Position numbers and translations under genes: made by a program. Shown here in pieces: positions 17,028-24,802 of a stretch of 41,777 nucleotides of DNA (positions are counted from its first letter, which is position 1; every line of letters begins with the position of its first letter). The stretch covers positions 1 to 41,777 of the forward strand of contig VGOM01000018.1 of the NCBI GenBank assembly GCA_016875915.1, in the 5' to 3' direction. Under the pieces are notes generated by a model. It saw only the letters and a list, made by a program, of their open reading frames with translations, was not told the DNA's origin and searched no databases. The DNA comes from Chloroflexota bacterium. GTDB taxonomy: Bacteria > Chloroflexota > Dehalococcoidia > UBA2247 > RBG-13-53-26.

Positions 17028-17861
17028 ATGCGGGTCACCATTGGCCAGATCCGGGAGATGAAGGAGAAGGGCAAGATCATCCCCATGCTCACTGCGTATG
17101 ACTACGCAACGGCGAAGATGATCGACGAAGCCGGCGTGCCCCTCATTCTGGTGGGTGACAGCCTGGGCATGGTCGTGCTGGGCTACGAATCGACCATTCC
17201 GGTGACCATCGAGGAGATGCTGCATCACACCAAGGCGGTGGTCAGGGGTACAAGACGGGCTCTGGTCGTCGGAGACATGCCCTTCATGACGTACCATACC
17301 AGCATCGGCGAGGCTCTTCGCAATGCTGGTCGCTTCATTCAGGAGGCGGGGGCTCAGGCAGTGAAGCTTGAGGGTGGTGAGGCCATGGCTGAGGTGGTTC
17401 ATCGGGTTGTGCAGTGTGGCATACCCGTCATGGGGCATATCGGACTCACCCCGCAGTCCGTTCATCAACTCAGTGGCTTCAGGGTCCAGGGCAAGACCCC
17501 CGAAGCGGCCGTGCGCCTGGTGAACGATGCCCGCGCCCTGGCCGACGCCGGAGTCTTCTCCATAGTGCTGGAAGCCATACCTACCGAACTGGCCAGGCTG
17601 ATCACCCGGAAGGTGAATGTCCCCACGATCGGCATTGGCGCCGGCCCGTACTGCGACGGACAGGTTCAAGTGATCAGCGATATCCTGGGGCTGTTCACCG
17701 ATTTCGTGCCCAAGCATGCCAAGCAGTATGCCAGGTTGGCTGACCTGATCAGGAAGGCCGTGGCCGAGTACGTCGGTGAGGTTGAAGGTGGCAGCTTCCC
17801 CACGGAGAAACAGAGCCACTCCATAGACGAAGGCATTCTGGCAGGCCTTGAACAGGAGTAG
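17028..17861 (+). CDS. panB: 3-methyl-2-oxobutanoate hydroxymethyltransferase
   Basis: Adds a hydroxymethyl group from methylene-tetrahydrofolate to alpha-ketoisovalerate to make ketopantoate. The 277-residue TIM-barrel protein is full length, with [34 protein letters not shown] (metal-binding Asp), [60 protein letters not shown] and [17 protein letters not shown] strong ribosome site (aaggagggg) precedes ATG 17028. It lies two bases upstream of the nitroreductase-like gene. Confidence 0.97.
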   Translation: MRVTIGQIREMKEKGKIIPMLTAYDYATAKMIDEAGVPLILVGDSLGMVVLGYESTIPVTIEEMLHHTKAVVRGTRRALVVGDMPFMTYHTSIGEALRNAGRFIQEAGAQAVKLEGGEAMAEVVHRVVQCGIPVMGHIGLTPQSVHQLSGFRVQGKTPEAAVRLVNDARALADAGVFSIVLEAIPTELARLITRKVNVPTIGIGAGPYCDGQVQVISDILGLFTDFVPKHAKQYARLADLIRKAVAEYVGEVEGGSFPTEKQSHSIDEGILAGLEQE

Positions 17862-17863
17862 GG

Positions 17864-18439
17864 TTGGCGGGACTCCCTGGACCAAAGAAGCGCGGGACTC
17901 TCTCCCTGGAGGAGACCCTGGCCAGGAGGAGGTCCGTACGGAGTTTCGCTCGCAGAGCGCTTGACCGTGAGCAGATCGCGCAGCTTCTGTGGGCAGCGCA
18001 GGGAGTGACGGAGGGCAGACTCCGTACCGCTCCATCGGCCGGGGCACTGTATCCCCTAGAGGTCTATCTGGTGACCAGCGATGGCATCTACCACTACCGC
18101 CCCCTGTCACACGAATTGGAGCGCCTTGCCGAGGGTGACTTCCTTCCCCAACTGTCAAGGGCAGCCCTGGGGCAGGAGTGCGTGCGGGAAGCGCCAGTCA
18201 GCGTTGTCATCGCCGCCGTTCATCAGCGGGTGGAGAGACGCTACGGAGAGCGGGCCGCCCTCTACATCTGGATCGAGGCCGGCCACGTGGCTCAGAACAT
18301 CCACCTTCAGGCGGTGGCCATGGGCCTCGGTTCCGTGCCCGTCGGGGCCTTTGATGACCGGCAGGTGCACAGGGTGCTGTCACTGCCCGAAGACCAGATG
18401 CCCCTCTATGTCATCCCGGTGGGGTACACTGCAGAATGA
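17864..18439 (+). CDS. SagB/nitroreductase-family FMN oxidoreductase
   Basis: The 191-residue protein belongs to the nitroreductase fold: LEETLARRRSVRSFARRALDREQIAQLLWAAQGV at the N-terminus, RTAPSAGALYPLEVYLV (the FMN-contacting stretch typical of SagB-type dehydrogenases), WIEAGHVAQNIHLQAVAMGLGSVPVGAF and the C-terminal LPEDQMPLYVIPVGY. Flavoproteins of this branch oxidise azolines in peptide modification or reduce small molecules, but free-standing copies like this have no assigned role. The start is TTG 17864 with AGGAG five bases upstream; no Met is available before the conserved region. It is embedded between panB and panC, with ATGA overlap to panC, so it is co-translated with pantothenate enzymes. 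No peptide precursor or cyclodehydratase is nearby. Confidence 0.85.
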   Translation: MAGLPGPKKRGTLSLEETLARRRSVRSFARRALDREQIAQLLWAAQGVTEGRLRTAPSAGALYPLEVYLVTSDGIYHYRPLSHELERLAEGDFLPQLSRAALGQECVREAPVSVVIAAVHQRVERRYGERAALYIWIEAGHVAQNIHLQAVAMGLGSVPVGAFDDRQVHRVLSLPEDQMPLYVIPVGYTAE

Positions 18440-19272
18440 AAGTCTTCTCCAGCACCGCCGCCTTCAGAGAAGCTCGGCACGGGATGGCCTGTACGCTCGG
18501 CTTTGTGCCCACCATGGGCTATCTGCATGAAGGGCATTTGGTTCTGGTCCGGCGGGCTAAGGCGGAGAACGGTGCAGTGGCGGTGAGCATCTTCGTCAAC
18601 CCGGCGCAGTTTGGGCCGAAGGAGGATTTCGCCCGATATCCCAGGGATCCGGAGCGGGATCTCGCTCTCCTGGAGAAAGAGAAGACCGATCTGGTTTTCA
18701 TGCCTGATGCGGGGGAGATGTATCCTCATGGGTTCGTCACCTGGGTTGATGTGGCCAAGGTGACCGAGAGGCTGGAGGGCTCTACCCGGCCGGGGCACTT
18801 CAGGGGCGTGGCCACGGTGGTGGCCAAGCTCTTCAACATCGTCGAGCCGAATAGGGCCTATTTCGGAGAGAAGGATGCTCAGCAGGTGGTGGTCATCAAG
18901 CGGATGGTTGCCGATCTGAACATGAGTCTGGAGGTGGTCGTCGTGCCCACCCACCGTGAGCCAGATGGACTCGCCATGAGCAGTCGCAACGTCTATCTGA
19001 ACATTGAGGAGCGGCAGGCCGCCCTTGTCCTGTGGAAGTCGCTCGGCCTGGCCCGGCAGCTTTGGTCAGGGCGGGAACGAAGCGCCGAGATTCTGAAGCA
19101 GCAGATGGCGGCTCTGATTCGGAAGGAACCGCTGGCCAGGATCGACTATATCAGCGTCGCTGATCCGGAGACCCTGGAGGAACTGTCGGAGGCCAGGCAC
19201 GGTGCCCTGGTCTCCCTAGCCGTCTACGTGGGCAAGACCAGGCTGATAGACAACATCACCCTCCTCCCCTAG
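18436..19272 (+). CDS. panC: Pantothenate synthetase (pantoate-beta-alanine ligase)
   Basis: ATP-dependent ligation of pantoate with beta-alanine, the last step to pantothenate. The 278-residue protein has GFVPTMGYLHEGHLVLVRRA with the HEGH version of the HIGH nucleotide motif, VSIFVNPAQFGPKEDFARYPR, TRPGHFRGVATVVAKLFNIV, AYFGEKDAQQVVVIKRM, the KMSKS-like MSSRNVYLNIEER, and the C-terminal small domain RIDYISVADPETL. The ATG overlaps the stop of the nitroreductase-like gene. Last gene of the cluster; together with panB, panD and the DUF2520 enzyme it covers the pathway from alpha-ketoisovalerate and aspartate. Confidence 0.97.
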   Translation: MKVFSSTAAFREARHGMACTLGFVPTMGYLHEGHLVLVRRAKAENGAVAVSIFVNPAQFGPKEDFARYPRDPERDLALLEKEKTDLVFMPDAGEMYPHGFVTWVDVAKVTERLEGSTRPGHFRGVATVVAKLFNIVEPNRAYFGEKDAQQVVVIKRMVADLNMSLEVVVVPTHREPDGLAMSSRNVYLNIEERQAALVLWKSLGLARQLWSGRERSAEILKQQMAALIRKEPLARIDYISVADPETLEELSEARHGALVSLAVYVGKTRLIDNITLLP

Positions 19273-19274
19273 GA

Positions 19275-19304
19275 TTTTCCCCGCTGCGTCAATCCCGCTA
19301 TAAT
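19275..19304 (+). promoter_or_regulatory. Promoter candidate for the PEPCK-family gene
   Basis: A perfect TATAAT (19299-19304) lies 64 bases before the ATG at 19368. The -35 is weak (TTTTCC at 19275-19280, spacer 18). It falls in the 95-base gap after panC. Confidence 0.45.
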
Positions 19305-19367
19305 ACATCTCGCCGAAGTGTCCATTCTCGCGGTCACCACACTACAAGTACACGTGTTGGAGGTTAC

Positions 19368-20957
19368 ATGCCCCAATTCGACCTAGGACAGTTTGCGGAG
19401 ATGGCCCAGCGAATCAGAAGGAAGGCCGCCGAGGAAGGCCGGCTGATGGCCAATCCTTCTGATCAAGAGTTGAGGCCGATAGTAGAGAGGGAACGAGGGG
19501 TCAAGGAGACCAGGTATGGCAGCCTCATAGCCGAAAGCGAGCCGACGTCGAGGTCGGAGGCATTCACCAAGAACAGCGTGGACCATCCCTTCGGCGAAGT
19601 TGAGCGGAGGTTGCTGGCCCAGTGCGAGGAGACCCTGAACTGCAGGAAGCTGATCTCCATCGACAGGATAGTGGGCAACGAACACAGCGATACGGTGGTC
19701 AGAGTGACCGTACCGGAGGAGTTCGCTCACGTCGCCTACGGAGGCCAGAATCTCTTCATCCCGGTGAAGCGGGCGGTGGCGCAGCCGGACTACGAGATCA
19801 TCTTCTTCGGGGATGAGGCCTTCGAGCCGAACAAGGCCAGGCTCCTGCCGGAGAAGGACATCACCATACGGCTGGCTATGGTGGGCGATGGAAGGATAGT
19901 CAAGGTAGTCCGGAACTCGAACTACATTGGGGAGTACAAGAAGGGTGTCTTCGCCTCGGAGGACTGGGCAGCCAAGACGAAGAAGGGCGGGCTCTTCCTG
20001 CATGCCGGCTGCCGGGAAGACTGCCTCCAGACGGAGAATAGGGACTACCGGACCATCCGGACCCTGCTCATAGCCCTGAGTGCCAATGGCAAGACCACCA
20101 CCACCTGCAAGACTCTAGCCCGGAAGGGGAACGAGAGGTCCTGGCTGGTCCAGGATGACGGCGGAACCTTGATGCCTGACGGGTCCTTCCATGGCTTCGA
20201 GCAGGGCGGCGTGTTCGTCAAGACCGAGGCTGTCAATCCCGGTGAACAGGTCGAGGTCTACTACGGGCTGCTCAAGCCGGGGACTGTCGGCGAGAACATC
20301 CATGTAACGGAAGATGGCGATTTCGACTTCTACAACTACTCCCGGACCTCCAACGGCCGCGCTGTCATTCACAGACGGGACATTATGCATGCCAGCAGTC
20401 ACATCGACGTGGAGCGGGTGGACAACCTCATACTGCTGACCAGGGGGCCCTTGATTCCGGCAATATGCCAGCTGAGCATGGAGCAGGCAGTGGCGCTCAT
20501 GATTATGGGTCAGGCCATGGAGTCGTCGGCCGGTGACCCCACCAAGGCAGGCAGGATCAGGAGTGAGTTCTTCTACGATCCGTTTATGGCTGGCAACAAG
20601 GCAGAACACGCCAATATCCTCTACGAGATGGCCAGGGGCATGCCACACATGCAGTACTACCTGGTGAATACCGGCTGGATAGGCGAGGGTGAGCGGTACA
20701 ACAAGATCAGGCTGGAACACACCCTGACCGTACTAGAGCGTCTCCTGAGAGGAGAGCTGGTGAACTGGGTGGACTCTCCCTCCGGGTTCAAGGTCCCTGC
20801 GGCGGTGCGAGAGGTGGACGATCTCTATCTACACCCGGAGCGTCTGTACTCAGGGGCTGACTTTGAAGCGAAGCAGAGAGAGCTCAACCGGTGGAGACAC
20901 GAGGCCATTGAGAAGGTGGGGAGTGGCCTGCACTCAAACATAAGAAGAATATTCTAG
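19368..20957 (+). CDS. Divergent ATP-type phosphoenolpyruvate carboxykinase family protein
   Basis: The 529-residue protein follows the ATP-dependent PEPCK layout. A P-loop-like LIALSANGKTTTTCKTL (about residue 240; the usual form is GLSGTGKTT) precedes a kinase-2-like SWLVQDDGGTLMPDGSFHGFE, then NLILLTRGPLIPAICQLSMEQAVALMIMGQAMES, and YLVNTGWIGEGERYNKIRLEHT, which matches the conserved VNTGW(T/I)GG segment of PckA. Changes in the P-loop (Ala for the first Gly, Asn for the usual Thr before Gly-Lys) and an altered DD region set it apart from standard enzymes. Oxaloacetate decarboxylation to PEP is therefore possible but not proven; it may use another substrate. The ATG at 19368 has GGAGG four bases upstream. 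It seems to be a single-gene unit. Confidence 0.7.
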   Translation: MPQFDLGQFAEMAQRIRRKAAEEGRLMANPSDQELRPIVERERGVKETRYGSLIAESEPTSRSEAFTKNSVDHPFGEVERRLLAQCEETLNCRKLISIDRIVGNEHSDTVVRVTVPEEFAHVAYGGQNLFIPVKRAVAQPDYEIIFFGDEAFEPNKARLLPEKDITIRLAMVGDGRIVKVVRNSNYIGEYKKGVFASEDWAAKTKKGGLFLHAGCREDCLQTENRDYRTIRTLLIALSANGKTTTTCKTLARKGNERSWLVQDDGGTLMPDGSFHGFEQGGVFVKTEAVNPGEQVEVYYGLLKPGTVGENIHVTEDGDFDFYNYSRTSNGRAVIHRRDIMHASSHIDVERVDNLILLTRGPLIPAICQLSMEQAVALMIMGQAMESSAGDPTKAGRIRSEFFYDPFMAGNKAEHANILYEMARGMPHMQYYLVNTGWIGEGERYNKIRLEHTLTVLERLLRGELVNWVDSPSGFKVPAAVREVDDLYLHPERLYSGADFEAKQRELNRWRHEAIEKVGSGLHSNIRRIF

Positions 20958-21030
20958 CCCCGTCCCCAGCCATCTTGTCCCGGCGGGACCGCGCGGAACC
21001 CCCCGGAGGCGATCACTTGCACGTCCCCAT

Positions 21031-21060
21031 TTGCACCCTGCTGAGACCATTCTGTGATAC
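21031..21060 (+). promoter_or_regulatory. Promoter candidate for the HD-GYP gene and its long leader
   Basis: TTGCAC (21031-21036), 18-base spacer, TGATAC (21055-21060). It would give a leader of about 285 bases before the ATG at 21352 that includes the structured element at 21181-21263. The rest of the 394-base gap (20958-21351) shows no coding potential to me. Confidence 0.35.
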
Positions 21061-21180
21061 CTGCGGTCTTCCTTGAGACGGGGATGTGATCTGTGCGGGC
21101 AGTGCTCGGCGATCCAGCCGCGACTAACTCCATAGACAGCCCGAAGAACGACAACTGGGCTTCATACTGCGAATGAGAAA

Positions 21181-21263
21181 GGGACGACGTTGAACCGCCG
21201 CCCGTAGGTGGTCACTTGGGCGACGGGGAGTCAATAGTGAAACCGGCCCCTTCGGGGTCGGTT
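21181..21263 (+). ncRNA. Candidate structured leader element before the PAS-HD-GYP gene
   Basis: ACCGCC (21194-21199) pairs with GGTGGT (21207-21212), and the loop bases GCCC (21200-21203) can pair with GGGC (21218-21221) as an H-type pseudoknot. A competing helix, CCGCCGCCC (21195-21203) with GGGCGACGG (21218-21226), has one mismatch. TCACT (21212-21216) can pair with AGTGA (21236-21240). The segment ends in a terminator-like hairpin, AACCGGCCCC-TTC-GGGGTCGGTT (21241-21263), with a poor T-tail. I could not match it to the c-di-GMP or other riboswitch consensus sequences I know. Confidence 0.3.
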
Positions 21264-21351
21264 TGTGTTTGGAGAAGGCCGACACCGTGTCCGGGCATTG
21301 AATCTGTCAGTCAGACGGCAGGGCAGCTATGAATGCCGTGGAGATGTATGA

Positions 21352-22797
21352 ATGACAAGGACTGGAAGAGACTCGACCGCTAGTGACACCCTCAGCTTGG
21401 CAACCTCTGCGGGCCATTCCGAGCCTGGGGTGGCCGGGAAACCGGAACTGGTGGACCAATTGAAGGCGTTGCTCGGCGGCACCACGGAGGGACTGGTCCT
21501 CGTCGATTCCCGGGGAGAGGTGGTCAGGGCCAACAGGGCATTCCATGATATCAGTGGATACCCCCAGCAGGAAACCGCCGGGAAGCGTTTGGAGGATCTG
21601 GAGGTGTTTGACCAGACCACTGCCACCGAGATGGCTCGGCGCTTCTCCGCTGTGCTCTGCGGGCAGCAGCCGGGCCCCCTTGAGACGCCAGCTACAGGCA
21701 AGACCGGTCAGCCGCTGAATCTCCAGCTTCTCTTCTCGGCCTGGAGAAGGGCCGGGAGGATAGCCGGGGTTGTCGTCAGCGTGAAGGAGGTCTCCAGCAT
21801 CAAGAAGATGAAGTCGCTCCAGCGTGACGAGGAGCGCTTTCGGAATCTGGTCGAGACCACCAGTGACTGGGTCTGGGAGACGGACGGGAAAGGCGTGTAC
21901 ACCTACGTCAGTCCGAGAGTGGCCGATGTACTGGGTTACCAGCCCCACGAGGTAGTCGGCAAGAGCCATCTGGACTTCATGCCGCTGGAAGACGCCCGCC
22001 AGTCCAATGGGAAGGTGACCGCCATCATGGCTTCAGGGGAGCCCTTCCGGTTCATACTCATGAAGAAGTTGCACAAGAACGGCCATCCGGTGTTCCTGGA
22101 GACAAGTGGCACGCCCTTCTTTGGTGATGATGGGGACATCCGCGGGTATCGTGGCATCCACAGAGATGTCACTGAGCGCAGGAAGGCGATGGATGAAGTC
22201 CAGAGAACGTATCACAAGCTGGAATCGACCGTGGAGAGCGTCATCCAGGCCATGGCGTTGACAGTGGAGAAGAGGGATCACTACACGGCCGGTCATCAGC
22301 AGAGGGTCAAACAGCTGGGCTGTGCCATTGCCAAGGAGATGCAACTGTCGGACGAACGCGTCCAAGTCGTCCGTGTAGCCGGGTTGCTGCACGATCTGGG
22401 GAAGATATTCGTGCCGGTCGAGATACTCACCAAGCCCGGCCACCTCAGCGAAACCGAATTCGCCATCATCAGGACCCACCCACAGTCGGCCTATGACGTG
22501 CTGGGCGGCATAGAGTTCCCCTGGCCCATCGCCCAGGTTGTCTTCCAGCATCACGAGAGAATGAACGGGTCCGGGTACCCCGAAGGACTGCAAGGTGCTG
22601 AGATCACTTCCGAGGCGCGAATCCTGGCCGTGGCCGACGCCGTTGAAGCCATGACCTTTCACCGGGCCTACTGCCCTGCCCTTGGCCTGGACGCAGCGTT
22701 GAAGGAGATCGTCCGACAGAAGGAAGCGCTGTATGACGCGAAGGTTGTGGAAGCCTGTCTCAACGTCTTCCTTGATCGCGGCTTCGCCTGGGCCTGA
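21352..22797 (+). CDS. PAS-PAS-HD-GYP protein, predicted cyclic-di-GMP phosphodiesterase
   Basis: A soluble signalling protein of 481 residues. Two PAS domains (about residues 30-140 with LVLVDSRGEVVRANRAFHDI, and 155-280 with VWETDGKGVYTYVSPRVADVLGY and its RGYRGIHRDVTERR PAC end) precede an HD-GYP domain (about 285-481). The domain has HYTAGHQQRVKQL, VAGLLHDLGKI (HD dyad), HPQSAYDVL, FQHHERMNGSGYPEGL (HH plus GYP) and ILAVADAVEAMTF, so the metal ligands and GYP motif are intact and cyclic-di-GMP hydrolysis is likely. No membrane segment or receiver domain is present. The 394-base upstream gap contains a structured element. It is followed in the same direction by a response regulator and an ECF sigma factor. 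Confidence 0.92.
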   Translation: MTRTGRDSTASDTLSLATSAGHSEPGVAGKPELVDQLKALLGGTTEGLVLVDSRGEVVRANRAFHDISGYPQQETAGKRLEDLEVFDQTTATEMARRFSAVLCGQQPGPLETPATGKTGQPLNLQLLFSAWRRAGRIAGVVVSVKEVSSIKKMKSLQRDEERFRNLVETTSDWVWETDGKGVYTYVSPRVADVLGYQPHEVVGKSHLDFMPLEDARQSNGKVTAIMASGEPFRFILMKKLHKNGHPVFLETSGTPFFGDDGDIRGYRGIHRDVTERRKAMDEVQRTYHKLESTVESVIQAMALTVEKRDHYTAGHQQRVKQLGCAIAKEMQLSDERVQVVRVAGLLHDLGKIFVPVEILTKPGHLSETEFAIIRTHPQSAYDVLGGIEFPWPIAQVVFQHHERMNGSGYPEGLQGAEITSEARILAVADAVEAMTFHRAYCPALGLDAALKEIVRQKEALYDAKVVEACLNVFLDRGFAWA

Positions 22798-22839
22798 CCC
22801 CGTCACCTCCCCTCACCGCCTATCGCATGGCGGAGAAGC

Positions 22840-22856
22840 TGTTCCTGTACGGAACA
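22840..22856. promoter_or_regulatory. Palindrome upstream of the response-regulator gene
   Basis: TGTTCC-TGTAC-GGAACA, a perfect 6-base inverted repeat with a 5-base centre, lies in the 198-base gap between the HD-GYP gene and the regulator. It has the size and symmetry of a dimeric DNA-binding site. A TATACT (22936-22941) further on could be a -10, but no -35 is convincing. Confidence 0.35.
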
Positions 22857-22995
22857 TGGGCTCCGCGTTCCGCCTTTGAAAGAACATTGTGACGACACGG
22901 CTCGCCTCTGAGACGTGGGGGCAACGCCTCTGCCCTATACTCCTTCCTCAGTGCCAGCCGCAGCACGGTTGGGGTATTCAGCAGGGAAGAGAGCC

Positions 22996-23919
22996 ATGGG
23001 TATCAGCAGTACCACCATTCGCCGCTCTGGCCTGCCCTTCACTCAAGGGAGTGCCGGCCAGCCGAATGCGCCCACCATGGCAAAACCAGGAACCGAGCCT
23101 GTCGAGCGCCAGTCCCAGGCGGGCCTGAAGCCGCTGATCCTCATCGTCGACGACGACGCAGCCATGGTCAAGCTGGTGGCTCACAACCTCGATGCCGCGG
23201 GCTATCGCGTGCTGATGGCCAGGGACGGCGAGCAGGCGATACGCATGATCCGGCAGGACAAACCCCATCTGGTCCTCCTTGATGTCTTGCTGCCCGGAAT
23301 GGATGGCTTCCAGGTTTGCCAGAGTATCCGCGAGTTCTCAGACATACCGGTGATGATGATCACTGCCAAGGGAGAGACCCAGAACGTGGTTCGTGGACTT
23401 GACATGGGAGCGGACGACTACATGTCCAAGCCCTTTGATATCGATGTGCTCATTGCCCGGGTGAGGGCAGTACTGTCCCGGACGCGATTCAGTGAGAAGC
23501 CCGAGCGCCCGCCGATGATGTTGGGAGAACTGCGCATAGACCTCTCCAATCGTGCGGTTGCCATGGCTGGCCGCGACATCGCGCTGACCCACACGGAGTA
23601 CAGGGTCCTGTGCCTTCTGGCCCGCAATGCTGGACGGATGATCACCAAGGATTACATCCTGACTGAGGTGTGGGGACCGGAGTACCGCGGAGATGACCAT
23701 GTTCTCCAGGTGACCGTGGCCCGGCTGAGAAGGAAGATAGGCGACTACCAGCGCAACCCCAGATACATTGTGACCAAGATGGGAGTCGGCTATATGTTCC
23801 GGAAGCTGGAGGACCAGGCGGGCATCGCCGCCGCGATCAGCCCCGGCGGGACGACCCGCGAGAGCCCGGCGCAGCCGTGCGCCGGGCGGGAGAGACTACT
23901 CCAGTCTGTCACTCCGTGA
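22996..23919 (+). CDS. OmpR/PhoB-type response regulator
   Basis: DNA-binding regulator of a two-component system. A receiver domain (about residues 40-160) has the acidic pair in ILIVDDDAAMVKLV, the phospho-acceptor Asp in HLVLLDVLLPGMDG, the Thr in MMITAKGE and the Lys in DDYMSKPFD. A winged-helix output domain follows (DIALTHTEYRVLCLLARNAGRMITKDYILTEVWG, then HVLQVTVARLRRKIGD and YIVTKMGVGYMF). Unusual 40-residue N-terminal and 30-residue C-terminal low-complexity extensions flank these. ATG 22996 with GGAAGAG upstream is chosen; an ATG at 23074 is the alternative. No cognate histidine kinase is next to it, so it is an orphan here. The ECF sigma gene begins 46 bases later and may be co-transcribed. 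Confidence 0.93.
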   Translation: MGISSTTIRRSGLPFTQGSAGQPNAPTMAKPGTEPVERQSQAGLKPLILIVDDDAAMVKLVAHNLDAAGYRVLMARDGEQAIRMIRQDKPHLVLLDVLLPGMDGFQVCQSIREFSDIPVMMITAKGETQNVVRGLDMGADDYMSKPFDIDVLIARVRAVLSRTRFSEKPERPPMMLGELRIDLSNRAVAMAGRDIALTHTEYRVLCLLARNAGRMITKDYILTEVWGPEYRGDDHVLQVTVARLRRKIGDYQRNPRYIVTKMGVGYMFRKLEDQAGIAAAISPGGTTRESPAQPCAGRERLLQSVTP

Positions 23920-23965
23920 ACGACCCGCGGGTCCTGGCTCTTTGAATCATCCAGAGGAGAACTAG

Positions 23966-24565
23966 GTGACGACGAGGAAGATCCAGTCCGGTGGGGTGGA
24001 GGGGGCGGAGGTGGTAGATAAACTTCGCCACGCTGATCCTGCGGCGGTGGAGTATCTCTATGACACCTACTTCGACAGGATATTTGCTCTTGTTTTCCGG
24101 CTGGTGGACAGGGATCAAAAGGCGGCAGAGGACGTGGTCCAGGAGACGTTCCTTGCTGCGCTACGCTCCCAGAAGAGCTACCGCGGGGAGAGCAGTCCGT
24201 ACACCTGGCTGTGCAGCATAGCCTACCACAAGGCGGCCGACTACCAGCGCCGCGGTATCCGGGAGCACCGGAAGTGGCAGCAGCCTCTGGACATGGACGG
24301 GTGCGATCCGGATTGGCCGGGACGGGCGGGTCCGTCGGTGGCGGACATGACCGAGTCCGTGGAGAACCGCGAGTTGATCCGGGCGGCGATGGCGGAGTTG
24401 CCCGAAGACTACCGGCGTGTCCTGATCCTGAAGTACGTGGAGGATCTGCCGGTGGCCGACATCTGCCGTATCATGAGACGATCGCCGAAGTCCGTGGAGG
24501 GCCTGCTCACCAGGGCACGCAGGGCATTGCGCAGCCGGGCAGGCAGCGAAGCCCTGAGCCACTGA
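23966..24565 (+). CDS. ECF-type RNA polymerase sigma factor
   Basis: The 199-residue protein has region 2 (AVEYLYDTYFDRIFALVFRLVDRDQKAAEDVVQETFLAAL, with TWLCSIAYHKAADYQRR) and region 4 (ELPEDYRRVLILKYVEDLPVADICRIMRRSPKSVEGLLTRARRAL), joined by a Pro/Asp-rich linker, and no region 3: the ECF layout. Start is GTG 23966 with GAGGAG seven bases before. No anti-sigma factor or zinc-finger ZAS protein follows, so its control is not visible. It lies directly behind an OmpR-type regulator. Confidence 0.93.
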   Translation: MTTRKIQSGGVEGAEVVDKLRHADPAAVEYLYDTYFDRIFALVFRLVDRDQKAAEDVVQETFLAALRSQKSYRGESSPYTWLCSIAYHKAADYQRRGIREHRKWQQPLDMDGCDPDWPGRAGPSVADMTESVENRELIRAAMAELPEDYRRVLILKYVEDLPVADICRIMRRSPKSVEGLLTRARRALRSRAGSEALSH

Positions 24566-24685
24566 AGTCCCTGAGGACACCTTCTTCCCTCCTCAATACC
24601 CACCCGAACACTCTCGTGCTACTGCCACGTATGTAGTGGTTGCATCATCCCTCCGTGCCGTCAGATCATCGGGCAACCTGACCCA

Positions 24686-24714
24686 TTGACAATGTTGGCG
24701 TGTGATAATAGTCT
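24686..24714 (+). promoter_or_regulatory. Promoter candidate for the ligase-livGF operon
   Basis: A perfect TTGACA (24686-24691) precedes an AT-rich stretch containing GATAATAGTCT; with a 17-base spacer the -10 would be TAGTCT (24709-24714), which is poor. It lies in the 237-base gap after the sigma gene, otherwise without features I can call. Confidence 0.4.
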
Positions 24715-24802
24715 GTTGCCTGTATAGGGCGGGGAACCCCTGATCTCGGAGTGACTCCCTGCGGACCGTTCCGTCCGCTGGACCGGCTTGAAGGAGGCGT
24801 CC

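Noticed and set aside
16827-18158. 443-codon frame antisense to panD-panB-nitroreductase
   Set aside because: Spans three real genes on the other strand and has no recognisable domain or ribosome site.
21181-21263. A standard cyclic-di-GMP (GEMM) or ZTP riboswitch before the HD-GYP gene
   Set aside because: Conserved blocks I know for these classes are missing; kept only as an unclassified structured element.
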